Source of the DNA: Gillisia sp. Hel1_33_143
Lineage (GTDB): Bacteria > Bacteroidota > Bacteroidia > Flavobacteriales > Flavobacteriaceae
DNA: 64,000 nucleotides
Assembly: GCF_900104765.1 (NCBI RefSeq)
Contig: NZ_LT629737.1
Span: 2,232,001-2,296,000, forward strand
Direction of reading: 5' to 3'
The notes beneath the pieces were generated by a model that saw only the letters and a list, made by a program, of their open reading frames with translations, was not told the origin of the DNA and did not search any database. Below are positions 35,496 to 44,036 of the stretch, piece by piece. The position numbers and the translations under genes are program-made. The first letter of the stretch is position 1. Each line of letters opens with the position of its first letter.

Positions 35496-36134
35496 TTAGT
35501 TTAAACTTAGGTACGAAGCCACACCTTCACGATCTGCATTCATTGCTTCTTTTCCTTCTTCCCAGTTTGCAGGACATACTTCACCTTTTTCCTGTACGTG
35601 CGTATAAGCATCTACCAAACGTATAAATTCATTTACATTTCTCCCAAGTGGCATATCATTCACCGCTTCATGAAAGATCTTTCCATCTTCATCAATTAGA
35701 TAGGTTGCACGGTATGTTACGTTATCACCTTCTACAGTTACAGCACCAGTTTCTTCATCATACTGTTCGTTAGAAATATCTAAGATTCCTAGTTGTGAAC
35801 TTAAGTTTCTATTAGAATCTGCAAGTATTGGGTATGTTACACCTTCAATTCCTCCATTATCTTTTGCAGTATTTAACCATGCGAAATGTACTTCTGGAGT
35901 ATCACATGATGCTCCTACAACCATTACATTTCTCTTTTCAAATTCTTTTAAAGAAGCTTGAAAAGCGTGTAATTCTGTTGGACAAACAAAAGTGAAATCT
36001 TTTGGGTACCAGAATAATAAAACTTTTTTCTTATTTTTTTGAGCTTCTTCAAGGATGTTCAACTTGAAGGTATCGCCCATTTCATTCATTGCGTTTACAC
36101 TTAAATTCGGGAATTTTCTTCCTACTAAAGCCAT
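35496..36134 (-). CDS. ahpC: Peroxiredoxin AhpC/Prx (2-Cys)
   Basis: A typical 2-Cys peroxiredoxin of 212 residues from the ATG at 36134. The peroxidatic Cys51 is in KDFTFVCPTELHAF and the resolving Cys187 in GEVCPANWEEGK near the C-terminus. The frame extends upstream to 36173, but a -7-like TATTTTTG (minus strand) lies at 36171-36178, so the shorter start MALVGRKFPN is preferred. It heads the operon with a CGNC thioredoxin and DUF6952. No ahpF is adjacent, so electrons likely come through the thioredoxin. Confidence 0.94.
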   Translation of the reverse strand: MALVGRKFPNLSVNAMNEMGDTFKLNILEEAQKNKKKVLLFWYPKDFTFVCPTELHAFQASLKEFEKRNVMVVGASCDTPEVHFAWLNTAKDNGGIEGVTYPILADSNRNLSSQLGILDISNEQYDEETGAVTVEGDNVTYRATYLIDEDGKIFHEAVNDMPLGRNVNEFIRLVDAYTHVQEKGEVCPANWEEGKEAMNADREGVASYLSLN

Positions 36135-36309
36135 ATAATATGTATTTATGTTATTATTTATTTTCTGCTGCAAAAATATAAAATGCTTCCCTGCATCATA
36201 GCAAACCGAATTTTTATTTCTTATTACACAATAGTATTTGATTATAGCGTGCAGAAATATGAATAGATATTTTCTATTTTAAATTTTTCTATTTCCAGTT
36301 GTATTGTGT

Positions 36310-37794
36310 TTAAGCTGTTTTTGCAGTAGAAGCGATCTGTCTTATTTTAATACTGAATGCAGCAAATAATAAGGTCATAAACGGACTTAAATAGTTAAAG
36401 AAGGCATACCCTGCATAAGATAGGGTAGGGACACCTAGCACTCCACTATGATAGGCTCCACAAGTATTCCATGGCACCAACACAGAAGTTACCGTACCAG
36501 AATCTTCTAAGGTTCTACTTAAGTTTTCTGGTGCCAAGCCTTTCTCTCTGTAAGCCTTTGCGAACATCTTTCCTGGAACCACAATAGCAAGGTATTGATC
36601 GGAAGCTGTTGCATTTAGTGCTAAACAACTAATAACGGTACTTGCAAAAAGTCCGAAGGTGGTGTGAAAAAGATTTAAGAGTGCAGCACTAATTCTAGAC
36701 AAAGCACCAATGGCTTCCATTATTCCGCCAAATACCATAGCACAAAGAATCAACCAAATGGTATCTAACATTCCAGCCATACCTCCAGAAGAGAATAGGT
36801 CGTTTAAATTTTCGTTATCTGTAACCACAGAGGTATCTACTGTAATTGCCTGCATGATACCTTTATATCCTGAAACAAAATCTAGATTATCTGCTCCAGA
36901 GATCTGTCTAATGATTTCTGGCTGAAAGATAATAGCTGCTACAGCTCCCAGTAATGTTCCTATAAGTAATGCTATAAGAGGGGATGTTTTTTTAACGATA
37001 AGAAAAATAACAATTGCCGGAACTAAAAATAACCAAGGGGTGATATAAAAAGACGAATCTATGCTGCTAAGTATTGCTGAAGTATCTGTATTACCAGAAA
37101 CGTCTATATTCAAACCAATTATAATAAAAATGATAAGAGTTACTACCACGGTTGGAACCGTAGTGTATAACATGTATTTAATGTGTGTAAAAAGATCTGT
37201 TCCTGCCATTGCGGGAGCTAGATTGGTAGTATCGCTTAATGGGGAGATCTTATCTCCAAAGTAGGCACCAGATAAGATGGCACCAGCAGTCATTCCCGGA
37301 GAAATTCCAAGTGCATTTGCAATACCAATAAGAGCTATACCTACAGTAGCAGAGGTTGTCCAGCTACTTCCTGTAGCCACAGATATAATAGAACAGATTA
37401 CTACGCAGGCAGGTAAAAATATTGTAGGATTCAAGATCTGAAGTCCGTAATAGATCATAGTTGGAATAATACCACTCATCATCCATGTTCCTGCTAGAGC
37501 ACCTACCATAAGTAAGATTAGGATGGCACCGGCAGTACTTTGAATGTTGTTGGATACTTCATCTATCATCTTGTCAAATTTCACTTTATTCGAAATTCCA
37601 ACTATTGCTGCAACCGCACCTCCCAATAATAAAATGAACTGATTTGAGCCGCTTAAGGCATCATCTCCAAATACATAAACATTAAAAGCAAGCATCCCAA
37701 TTAAAGCAAATACCGGGATCAATGCTTCTCCTATACTAAGTTCTTTATTGATAATTACAGGGTCATTTTTCGAGGTTTTGCTCTGGTCTTCCAT
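36310..37794 (-). CDS. nhaC: NhaC-type Na+/H+ antiporter
   Basis: A 494-residue inner-membrane antiporter of the NhaC family with about eleven to twelve helices. It shows the family-typical SDTTNLAPAMAGTDLF segment after GAYFGDKISPL, and TVTSVLVPWNTCGAYHSGVLGV near the end. NhaC members exchange Na+ for H+ or, in some species, lactate/malate or other acids. It is monocistronic: the next minus-strand gene has its own terminator. Confidence 0.92.
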   Translation of the reverse strand: MEDQSKTSKNDPVIINKELSIGEALIPVFALIGMLAFNVYVFGDDALSGSNQFILLLGGAVAAIVGISNKVKFDKMIDEVSNNIQSTAGAILILLMVGALAGTWMMSGIIPTMIYYGLQILNPTIFLPACVVICSIISVATGSSWTTSATVGIALIGIANALGISPGMTAGAILSGAYFGDKISPLSDTTNLAPAMAGTDLFTHIKYMLYTTVPTVVVTLIIFIIIGLNIDVSGNTDTSAILSSIDSSFYITPWLFLVPAIVIFLIVKKTSPLIALLIGTLLGAVAAIIFQPEIIRQISGADNLDFVSGYKGIMQAITVDTSVVTDNENLNDLFSSGGMAGMLDTIWLILCAMVFGGIMEAIGALSRISAALLNLFHTTFGLFASTVISCLALNATASDQYLAIVVPGKMFAKAYREKGLAPENLSRTLEDSGTVTSVLVPWNTCGAYHSGVLGVPTLSYAGYAFFNYLSPFMTLLFAAFSIKIRQIASTAKTA

Positions 37795-37943
37795 TAAGTG
37801 ATTCTTTTTTCGGATCGTAATGTTACGATTTTAAGGCATATTTGGCAAGTCCTAAAATGAAGTTCTTTGCTTAAAGCAGCGGTTTATTCCCAAATTATAC
37901 AGAATTTTAAAAGTTGTAACGCATTAGATCAAAATAATCATAA

Positions 37944-37987
37944 AAAGCAAAAAGGGAACTTTAGCCTAATTGCCAAAATTCCCCTTT
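37944..37987 (-). terminator. Intrinsic terminator of the trans-sulfuration gene
   Basis: On the minus strand AAAGGGGAATTTTGGC pairs imperfectly with the AGGCTAAAGTTCCCTTT arm and is followed by T-rich sequence. It lies 27 bases after the stop codon at 38014. Confidence 0.75.
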
Positions 37988-38013
37988 ATCATATTTTATA
38001 AAATTTCAACTAA

Positions 38014-39228
38014 TTATGCATGTTCGGTTTTTAAAAGACCAACCTCTTTCATGCATTTTCTCATCATCTGATACGTTCTTTCAATATCATTATCTAATCC
38101 TATAGAAAATCGTATCAACCCATCGCTTAAGCCCATTTCTTTTTGTTCTTCTAACGGAATTTCAGAAGAAGTTGAACTTCCCGGAGCACTAAACAAGGTT
38201 TTATAGAATCCAAGACTTACAGCCAAGTATCCTAAATTGCGTTCTTGCATTAATTCCATTAATTCATTGGCTTTATCTATACTGCCAACATCTATGGTTA
38301 ACATTCCTCCAAAACCGTAATCGGGATTCATCATGGTTTTATATAACTCATGACTTGGGTGAGATGGCAATCCCGGATAAACCGTTCTAAAACCATCTTC
38401 TTGAAATTTATGTGCCAAGAACATTGCGTTCTTGCTGTGTTGTTTCATACGGATATGAAGCGTTCTCATGTTTTTCAAAATTGAAGCAGAGCGCATACTA
38501 TCCATTGTTGGTCCTAATAGCATATTAGCTCCATCGTTCACACTTCTAAGCGCATTGATAAAATCTTGAGTTCCACAGGTTACTCCACCTACGGTATCAC
38601 TACTACCATTGATGAATTTGGTTAAACTGTGTATAATTACATCTGCACCTAATTCTCCCGGAGTAATAGAAAGAGGAGAGAAGGTATTATCAACTATTAA
38701 TACTAATCCGTGTTTTTTCGAGATCTTAGAAAGTCCCGCAATATCGGCAACTTCTAATAATGGGTTACTTACAGATTCACAGAATATCACTTTTGTATCT
38801 TTTGTAATAGCAGCTTCAACAACATCTAGTTTGGTGATGTCTACAAAAGAAGTTTGAATGTTGAAACCCGGAGTAAAGTTCTTTAAAAAGGCATAAGTAC
38901 CTCCATATATAGTTCTACTGGAAACTATGTGATCTCCTGCTTTGCATAATTGTAAAATTGCAGAGGTAATAGCGCCCATTCCAGAAGCAGCAACATTTGC
39001 AGTTTCTGTACCTTCCATAGCAGCTAAAGCTTCACCTAAATATAAATTGGAAGGAGAAGAGTGTCTGGAATATAAATAACAACCATCTGCATTTCCTTCA
39101 AAGGTGTCGAACATAGTCTTTGCCGAAAGGAAGGTATAAGTAGATGAGTCTGAAATGGAAGGATTCACTCCACCAAATTCTCCAAAATATTGAAGGTCTT
39201 GTATATGATCTGCAGGTTTATATTTCAT
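38014..39228 (-). CDS. PLP-dependent trans-sulfuration enzyme (Cys/Met metabolism lyase)
   Basis: A fold type I PLP enzyme of 404 residues in the cystathionine gamma-synthase/lyase and methionine gamma-lyase family. The PLP lysine is in DVIIHSLTKFINGSSDT. The active-site region SRTIYGGTYAFLKNF has Gly where methionine gamma-lyase has its catalytic Cys, so methionine gamma-lyase identity is uncertain; a beta/gamma-lyase or acyl-homoserine sulfhydrylase is equally possible. A longer frame to 39282 lacks family similarity in its N-terminus, and ATG at 39228 (MKYKPADHIQD) is used. A divergent Lrp/AsnC gene is 160 bases away. Confidence 0.85.
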   Translation of the reverse strand: MKYKPADHIQDLQYFGEFGGVNPSISDSSTYTFLSAKTMFDTFEGNADGCYLYSRHSSPSNLYLGEALAAMEGTETANVAASGMGAITSAILQLCKAGDHIVSSRTIYGGTYAFLKNFTPGFNIQTSFVDITKLDVVEAAITKDTKVIFCESVSNPLLEVADIAGLSKISKKHGLVLIVDNTFSPLSITPGELGADVIIHSLTKFINGSSDTVGGVTCGTQDFINALRSVNDGANMLLGPTMDSMRSASILKNMRTLHIRMKQHSKNAMFLAHKFQEDGFRTVYPGLPSHPSHELYKTMMNPDYGFGGMLTIDVGSIDKANELMELMQERNLGYLAVSLGFYKTLFSAPGSSTSSEIPLEEQKEMGLSDGLIRFSIGLDNDIERTYQMMRKCMKEVGLLKTEHA

Positions 39229-39332
39229 CTTGATATATTTTAAGATACAATCAAATGAAGTATATATTTGAAAGAAAATCAATGGGTATTCAATTTTTCA
39301 GTAAAAAAATCTAATAATTTGATAAATTGCAG

Positions 39333-39351
39333 AATATTAATCTTCAATATT
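39333..39351. promoter_or_regulatory. Candidate operator of the divergent Lrp/AsnC regulator
   Basis: AATATT-N7-AATATT in the divergent intergenic region between the trans-sulfuration gene and the Lrp/AsnC gene. The site is symmetric and AT-rich, the style of Lrp-family operators. Function is inferred from position and symmetry. Confidence 0.35.
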
Positions 39352-39388
39352 TTAATTTTAGATTGGTAAAGCGAAAAAACATCAGTTT

Positions 39389-39847
39389 ATGAAATTAGAT
39401 CCTATAGATAAAAAGATCCTTCAGCATTTACAATTAGATAGTAAGATCACTAACAAGGAGCTCTCCAACAATCTCAATCTCTCTGTTACTGCTATTTTTG
39501 AAAGGATTAAGAGGTTAGAGAAAAATGACGTAATTTCAAAATACGTGGCGCTTATAAATCCGGCAGGAGTAGAGAAGAGTTTTATGGTTTTCTGCCAGAT
39601 AAAACTCATTCAGCATACCAAATCTTATATGTTGAAATTTGAAGCCGAGGTGGAGAAACTTCCCGAAGTTTTAGAATGTTATCATGTAAGTGGAGAGTAT
39701 GATTATATCTTAAAGATCTTGGTGAGAGATATGGAAGCATACCGAGAATTTATGGTGACAAAACTTACCGCTTTGGAGCATATTGGGAGTACACAGAGTA
39801 CTTTTATTATAAGTCCGGTAAAAAGTACAACGGCCATTCCTGTATAG
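39389..39847 (+). CDS. Lrp/AsnC family regulator
   Basis: A 152-residue feast-famine regulator: an N-terminal HTH (IDKKILQHLQLDSKITNKELSN, then LSVTAIFERIKRLE) and a C-terminal RAM ligand-binding and oligomerisation domain. It is transcribed divergently from the trans-sulfuration enzyme gene, a typical setting for control by methionine or a related amino acid. The ligand is not evident. lpdA follows on the same strand but has its own promoter. Confidence 0.92.
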   Translation: MKLDPIDKKILQHLQLDSKITNKELSNNLNLSVTAIFERIKRLEKNDVISKYVALINPAGVEKSFMVFCQIKLIQHTKSYMLKFEAEVEKLPEVLECYHVSGEYDYILKILVRDMEAYREFMVTKLTALEHIGSTQSTFIISPVKSTTAIPV

Positions 39848-39877
39848 AAAAAACTCCTAAATCAGGATTTCTGCAGA

Positions 39878-39908
39878 TTGGTCATTGCCGAGAATAGTCG
39901 TACTTTTG
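39878..39908 (+). promoter_or_regulatory. Bacteroidota-type promoter of lpdA
   Basis: TTGG (39878-39881), 19-base spacer and TACTTTTG (39901-39908), a full match to the Bacteroidota consensus. It lies inside the longest possible lpdA frame and so argues for the ATG at 39935. Confidence 0.75.
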
Positions 39909-39934
39909 TTTTCGGTTTAAAAAAAAATATAATT

Positions 39935-41338
39935 ATGAGTACATATGATGTAGTAATTATTGGATCTGGTCCCGGTGGATACGTGGCTGCCATACGCTGC
40001 GCACAACTAGGATTAAAAACTGCGATCATTGAAAAATATTCTACCCTTGGTGGAACTTGTTTAAATGTAGGATGCATTCCAAGTAAAGCTTTACTGGATT
40101 CTTCTCACCACTACGACGATGCTGTAAAGCATTTTGAAGAGCATGGTATAGATATTCCAGGAGAGATAAAAGTGAATTTAGAGCAGATGATGAAAAGAAA
40201 ATCTGCTGTGGTTCAACAAACTTGTGATGGGGTAAAATTTCTGATGGATAAAAATAAAGTTGATGTTTTTGAAGGGATTGGATCTTTTAAAGATGCTACC
40301 CACATTAACATTGATAAAACGGAAGGTGAAAATGAAACTATTGAAGCTAAGAATGTAATTATAGCTACAGGTTCTAAGCCTTCAACGTTACCTTTTATCA
40401 AAATAGATAAAGAAAGAATCATTACTTCTACCGAAGCTTTAAAACTGAAAGAGATCCCTAAGAAATTAGTGGTTATTGGAGGTGGAGTTATCGGGTTGGA
40501 ACTTGGGCAGGTGTATAGCCGTTTAGGTTCAGAAGTTACTGTGGTAGAATATATGGATAGAATTATTCCTACTATGGATTCTGCACTTTCAAGAGAACTG
40601 AATAAAGTTCTTAAGAAACAAGGAATGAACATCAATGTAAGTCACAAAGTAAAATCTGTAGAGCGCAATGGCGATGAGGTTATTGTGAAGGCTGATGATA
40701 AAAAAGGAAATGAAGTTGAATTTACTGCAGATTACTGTTTGGTTTCTGTAGGAAGAAGACCATTTACAGATGGATTAAATGCCGATGCTGCCGGAGTTGA
40801 AATTGGAGAGCGTGGAATGATCTCTGTGAACGATCATTTACAAACCAATGTAAAGAATATCTATGCGATTGGTGATGTTGTAAGAGGAGCAATGTTAGCT
40901 CACAAAGCGGAAGAGGAAGGAACTATGGTTGCTGAATTGATCGCGGGACAAAAACCACATATAGATTATAACCTTATTCCCGGAGTTGTTTATACATGGC
41001 CAGAAGTTGCTGCAGTTGGTAAAACTGAAGAAGAACTTAAGGAAGCTGGTGTAGATTATAAAGAAGGAAAATTCCCAATGAGAGCTTTAGGTAGATCTCG
41101 TGCTAGTGGAGATACCGACGGATTGGTAAAAATATTAACAGATGCTAAGACCGATGAGGTTTTAGGAGTTCATATGATTGGAGCTCGTGTTGCCGATCTT
41201 ATCACGGAAGCTGTAACTGCAATGGAATTTAGAGCGTCTGCTGAAGATATTGCAAGAATGAGTCATGCACATCCAACGTATGCTGAAGCTGTAAAAGAAG
41301 CTGCCATGGCAGCCAATGATAGAGCAATGCACATCTAG
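39935..41338 (+). CDS. lpdA: Dihydrolipoyl dehydrogenase (E3)
   Basis: The FAD- and NAD-dependent E3 component that reoxidises lipoyl groups of the pyruvate, 2-oxoglutarate and glycine-cleavage complexes. The 467 residues show the FAD site IIGSGPGGYVAAIR, the redox disulfide in GGTCLNVGCIPSKALL, the NAD site VIGGGVIGLELGQVY and the C-terminal His-Glu pair in HAHPTYAEAVKEA. ATG at 39935 is preferred over the longer frame because of the promoter upstream. A terminator follows. Confidence 0.97.
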   Translation: MSTYDVVIIGSGPGGYVAAIRCAQLGLKTAIIEKYSTLGGTCLNVGCIPSKALLDSSHHYDDAVKHFEEHGIDIPGEIKVNLEQMMKRKSAVVQQTCDGVKFLMDKNKVDVFEGIGSFKDATHINIDKTEGENETIEAKNVIIATGSKPSTLPFIKIDKERIITSTEALKLKEIPKKLVVIGGGVIGLELGQVYSRLGSEVTVVEYMDRIIPTMDSALSRELNKVLKKQGMNINVSHKVKSVERNGDEVIVKADDKKGNEVEFTADYCLVSVGRRPFTDGLNADAAGVEIGERGMISVNDHLQTNVKNIYAIGDVVRGAMLAHKAEEEGTMVAELIAGQKPHIDYNLIPGVVYTWPEVAAVGKTEEELKEAGVDYKEGKFPMRALGRSRASGDTDGLVKILTDAKTDEVLGVHMIGARVADLITEAVTAMEFRASAEDIARMSHAHPTYAEAVKEAAMAANDRAMHI

Positions 41339-41362
41339 GGTCATAGACCCCTTTAAAAAATT

Positions 41363-41398
41363 AAAACCCTAATGATCTTAGATCGTTGGGGTTTTTTA
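41363..41398. terminator. Bidirectional terminator between lpdA and the LytTR regulator
   Basis: AAAACCCTAATGATC/GATCGTTGGGGTTTT (with a few G-T pairs) followed by T residues on the plus strand and T residues on the minus strand. It lies between the convergent lpdA and LytTR regulator genes, touching the stop codon of the latter. Confidence 0.8.
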
Positions 41399-42112
41399 TT
41401 GGAAATTATTTAGATAATTGAGTACTTGCTCTTTATAACTCCTACTTAAAGGTAATGATCTCCCTTCAATTAAAATTTCTTCATTATTGTACGAATCAAT
41501 CTTAGAAGTATTAATAATAAAAGATCTATGGATCCTCAAAAATTCTTGTGAAGGCAGTTTTTCAGAAATGTTCGTAATAGTTTCTCTTACAACTAGAACT
41601 TCTTTATTCTGAAGATGGATCTTTAGATAATCGCTTAGACTTTCAATATAAAGGATATCTTCAAATATAAGTTTTACCATTCTTCGATCTACCCGAATAA
41701 AAATAAAACGTAATGCTTCTTCATTTTCTAAAATTTGGGAAGAAGACTTTTGGTGGACGTTTGAATAATTGGTTATGGCATCCAGTAATCGCTCGTAAGA
41801 AATGGGTTTTAAAAGATAATCTACTGCGTGAAGATCAAAACCATCTACAGCATATTCTCTATAAGCGGTGGTGAAAATTATTTTAATTGATGAATTGATG
41901 GTCTTGGCGAATGAAATTCCGGAGATGCCAGGCATATTGATATCAAGGAAGATTAGATCTATTTGTTCGATACTAATAAGATTAAATGCCTCCGTAGCAT
42001 TGTTGCAAGTGCCAACAATATTCACTTTTTTGATCTTCGAAAGATGTGTTTTTAAAATATCGATTGCCATAGGCTCATCATCAACCAATAAACAGCGAAT
42101 TTTATCGTTCAT
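41396..42112 (-). CDS. LytTR-type response regulator
   Basis: A 238-residue response regulator: receiver with DDEP, phospho-acceptor in LIFLDINMPGISG and K in LLKPISYERL, then a LytTR DNA-binding domain (VDRRMVKLIFEDILYIESLSDYLKI, LRIHRSFIINTSKIDS). It is the partner of the HPHFLFN kinase gene just upstream, overlapping its stop codon by one base. Targets are unknown; LytTR pairs often control transport or envelope genes. Confidence 0.93.
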   Translation of the reverse strand: MNDKIRCLLVDDEPMAIDILKTHLSKIKKVNIVGTCNNATEAFNLISIEQIDLIFLDINMPGISGISFAKTINSSIKIIFTTAYREYAVDGFDLHAVDYLLKPISYERLLDAITNYSNVHQKSSSQILENEEALRFIFIRVDRRMVKLIFEDILYIESLSDYLKIHLQNKEVLVVRETITNISEKLPSQEFLRIHRSFIINTSKIDSYNNEEILIEGRSLPLSRSYKEQVLNYLNNFQ

Positions 42113-43062
42113 TATTTTTCTGTTAATTGAAGTTTCAAATTAACTTTAAACTGCGCTGGCTTGTCATCGATCTTCAAGGTATGCTTATTTTTAAACAAAA
42201 GATCCAGCCGCTGCTTTACATTCTCCAACCCGATGCCTTTCTCATTTTCTATAGATGTTTCTTGCATTTCTTTAGAACTTTTGGAATTTATAATTTCGAA
42301 AAACAGATCGGTTTTATCCTGAATAAGCTTCATGTCAATTTTAAGATTACCGCTTTCATCTTTGCCGTGTTTAAAGCTATTTTCCAAAAATGGTAGAAAC
42401 AACATCGGCGGAATTTGCGTGTATTCTGAGATTCCTTTGGTAGTAAAATTTATATATAATTTATCTTGAAACCGGTTCTTTTCCATTTCAATAAAATCTT
42501 GCAGGTGTTTAATTTCATCAGCTAGAAAAACATGAGGCTTTTGAGTTTGATATATAATGTAATCTAGCAAATTGGATAATTGTAGGATCATCTCGGGTGT
42601 TTTTTCATTTTTATGCAATGCAAAAGCATACAAGGTGTTCAAGGTGTTGAACAAAAAATGAGGATGGATCTGCATTTTTAGATATTTCAGTTGCTGCTCT
42701 TTTATCTGCAACTCTCCCTGCAAAATTGAATTTTTCAATTCTTTATTATCAGAAAGTGTAACGTAATAATTCTTAAGTAGGGTAAAGGCACAAGCTATTA
42801 GAACTACTATATATACAGCGATAATAATAAAAAAGACACTTTTGGAAATTGGAAATTTACCGGCAAGATCCATTTTTGAGAGAAAAACCAATCCGTAAAA
42901 AGTAGAAATAATGATATAAACACAAGAAAAGATAACAGCGCAAATGAAATAAAATATAAATTTTACATATTTCTGATTTAGTAAAAATTTCGGAATAATA
43001 TAGTAAACAAAAGCATAGGTGGTTAAAATTGTTATTGGCAGAAGATAGAGTGAAAATTGCAA
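42112..43062 (-). CDS. LytS/YpdA-type sensor histidine kinase, interrupted 5' end
   Basis: The frame from TTG at 43062 (316 residues) has several membrane helices, the phospho-acceptor region LKYLKMQIHPHFLFNTLNTL, an N box (PFLENSFKHGKDE) and G box (GIGLENVKQRL), so it is a His_kinase (PF06580) protein. The usual N-terminal first helix is missing. It is present in the same frame just upstream (43081-43188) but separated by a TGA at 43081-43083. If TGA was sense, the kinase would be 358 residues. The TTG start is weak, so the protein may be translated by restart or be inactive. The LytTR regulator overlaps its stop. Confidence 0.8.
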   Translation of the reverse strand: MQFSLYLLPITILTTYAFVYYIIPKFLLNQKYVKFIFYFICAVIFSCVYIIISTFYGLVFLSKMDLAGKFPISKSVFFIIIAVYIVVLIACAFTLLKNYYVTLSDNKELKNSILQGELQIKEQQLKYLKMQIHPHFLFNTLNTLYAFALHKNEKTPEMILQLSNLLDYIIYQTQKPHVFLADEIKHLQDFIEMEKNRFQDKLYINFTTKGISEYTQIPPMLFLPFLENSFKHGKDESGNLKIDMKLIQDKTDLFFEIINSKSSKEMQETSIENEKGIGLENVKQRLDLLFKNKHTLKIDDKPAQFKVNLKLQLTEK

Positions 43063-43080
43063 AACGCTTGAGAAACTAGC

Positions 43081-43188
43081 TCATTCTACACCAAAGAATA
43101 CACTAAAAAATAAGAGCACCGCAATCCACAAAATTCCGTGGATGAGCATTTTTTTACCAAAATATTTAAGAAATCTAAGGAGTTGCAT
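43081..43188 (-). pseudogene. Detached N-terminal piece of the sensor kinase, ended by in-frame TGA
   Basis: ATG at 43188 opens 35 codons, MQLLRFLKYFGKK then MLIHGILWIAVLLFFSVFF, the His-x3-Trp helix that normally begins this kinase type. The frame ends at TGA (43081-43083). The next six codons are open and lead directly into the kinase frame at 43062 without a shift (43188-43062 is 126 bases). This is a single-codon interruption in one ancestral gene. Confidence 0.7.
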
Positions 43189-43401
43189 ATATTTATTAAA
43201 TATGCCGCTTTATATTTAAAACCTCAAACTTTTGCGATGAATAACCTTTAAGCAACTGTTTTTAACCGTTTCTGAATTTTAAGTGTTGGGATCTAATTAT
43301 TTCTTGTAGAAAGTAGTTCTAATTTCGTAGTTCATCGCAAATTTATCTTGAAGGTGAGTTTATCCAATAGTTTAGCTGAAATAATCCTAAAACTCAATCA
43401 T

Positions 43402-43839
43402 ATGTTAAGTCTTAAATTAGTTATGTTTTTTAAAAGCACCGTTTTTCTTTCAGTAGTTGGTGATAGAATGGCGGAAGGGGGAATTTTACCTATGAGTCTT
43501 ATCTTAATTAGTTTTTTACTAATGATTTTTCTAATTTTCAAAGCCTCAGTAAAACTAAGATCTGATTATTTCAGCTTTAAGAAATACGTCTCCTTAGTTA
43601 ATCAAATTGCATTGTTAGCATTGGTCATTGGTTTATTTACGCAGCTAATAGGATTAATTCAGGTGTTTGATGCTTTCGAAAGCCTTGATAATGTAAACGC
43701 GGCCTCATTTGCCGGTGGAATTAAAGTCGCATTATTGGCTCCACTTTTTGGTTGGTTAGTATTCTTAATTGGAAGGATTGCAACTTTTATTCTAACTTGG
43801 ATCTACAAGGATAATGAAGCGGAAGCCAGAGTTGCATAA
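43402..43839 (+). CDS. MotA/TolQ/ExbB-like membrane protein
   Basis: From ATG at 43402 the protein is 145 residues, with hydrophobic segments around residues 28-45, 66-83 and 109-130. The pattern of a long helix followed by LALVIGLFTQLIGLIQVF and a helix with FAGGIKVALLAPLFGWLVF resembles proton-channel subunits of the MotA/TolQ/ExbB group. A TTG at 43348 would add 18 residues. No ExbD or TonB partner is next to it. Function uncertain. Confidence 0.65.
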   Translation: MLSLKLVMFFKSTVFLSVVGDRMAEGGILPMSLILISFLLMIFLIFKASVKLRSDYFSFKKYVSLVNQIALLALVIGLFTQLIGLIQVFDAFESLDNVNAASFAGGIKVALLAPLFGWLVFLIGRIATFILTWIYKDNEAEARVA

Positions 43840-43914
43840 AGGATATAAAAAATTGAAGTTTGTAACTTAAGTTTTCTTACATTTATTCTATATAACTGTA
43901 ATAAAACAGAAATC

Positions 43915-44022
43915 ATGGCTAAAGAAAAATCTCCTTCAAAAAATTCAGCAAAGAAAGAACCTACGTTGAATTTAAAAGAGAAACGCGCAGCAAAAGCAGC
44001 AAAAAAGAAAACCAGAAGTTAA
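43915..44022 (+). CDS. Small lysine-rich protein (35 residues)
   Basis: ATG at 43915 opens a 35-codon frame with 14 Lys or Arg residues: MAKEKSPSKNSAKKEPTLNL followed by KEKRAAKAAKKKTRS. Small basic proteins of this type (with the LKEKRAxKAAKK core) occur widely in Bacteroidota, in my recollection, and may bind nucleic acids. It is close after the MotA/ExbB-like gene and faces the aldose-epimerase-like gene. Confidence 0.6.
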   Translation: MAKEKSPSKNSAKKEPTLNLKEKRAAKAAKKKTRS

Positions 44023-44036
44023 ATCTATAGACGCTG

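Noticed and set aside
43081-43083. TGA as a selenocysteine codon in the kinase frame
   Set aside because: No stem-loop typical of a SECIS element was recognised after the TGA, and histidine kinases of this type have no known selenocysteine at this position. A nonsense change or error is simpler.
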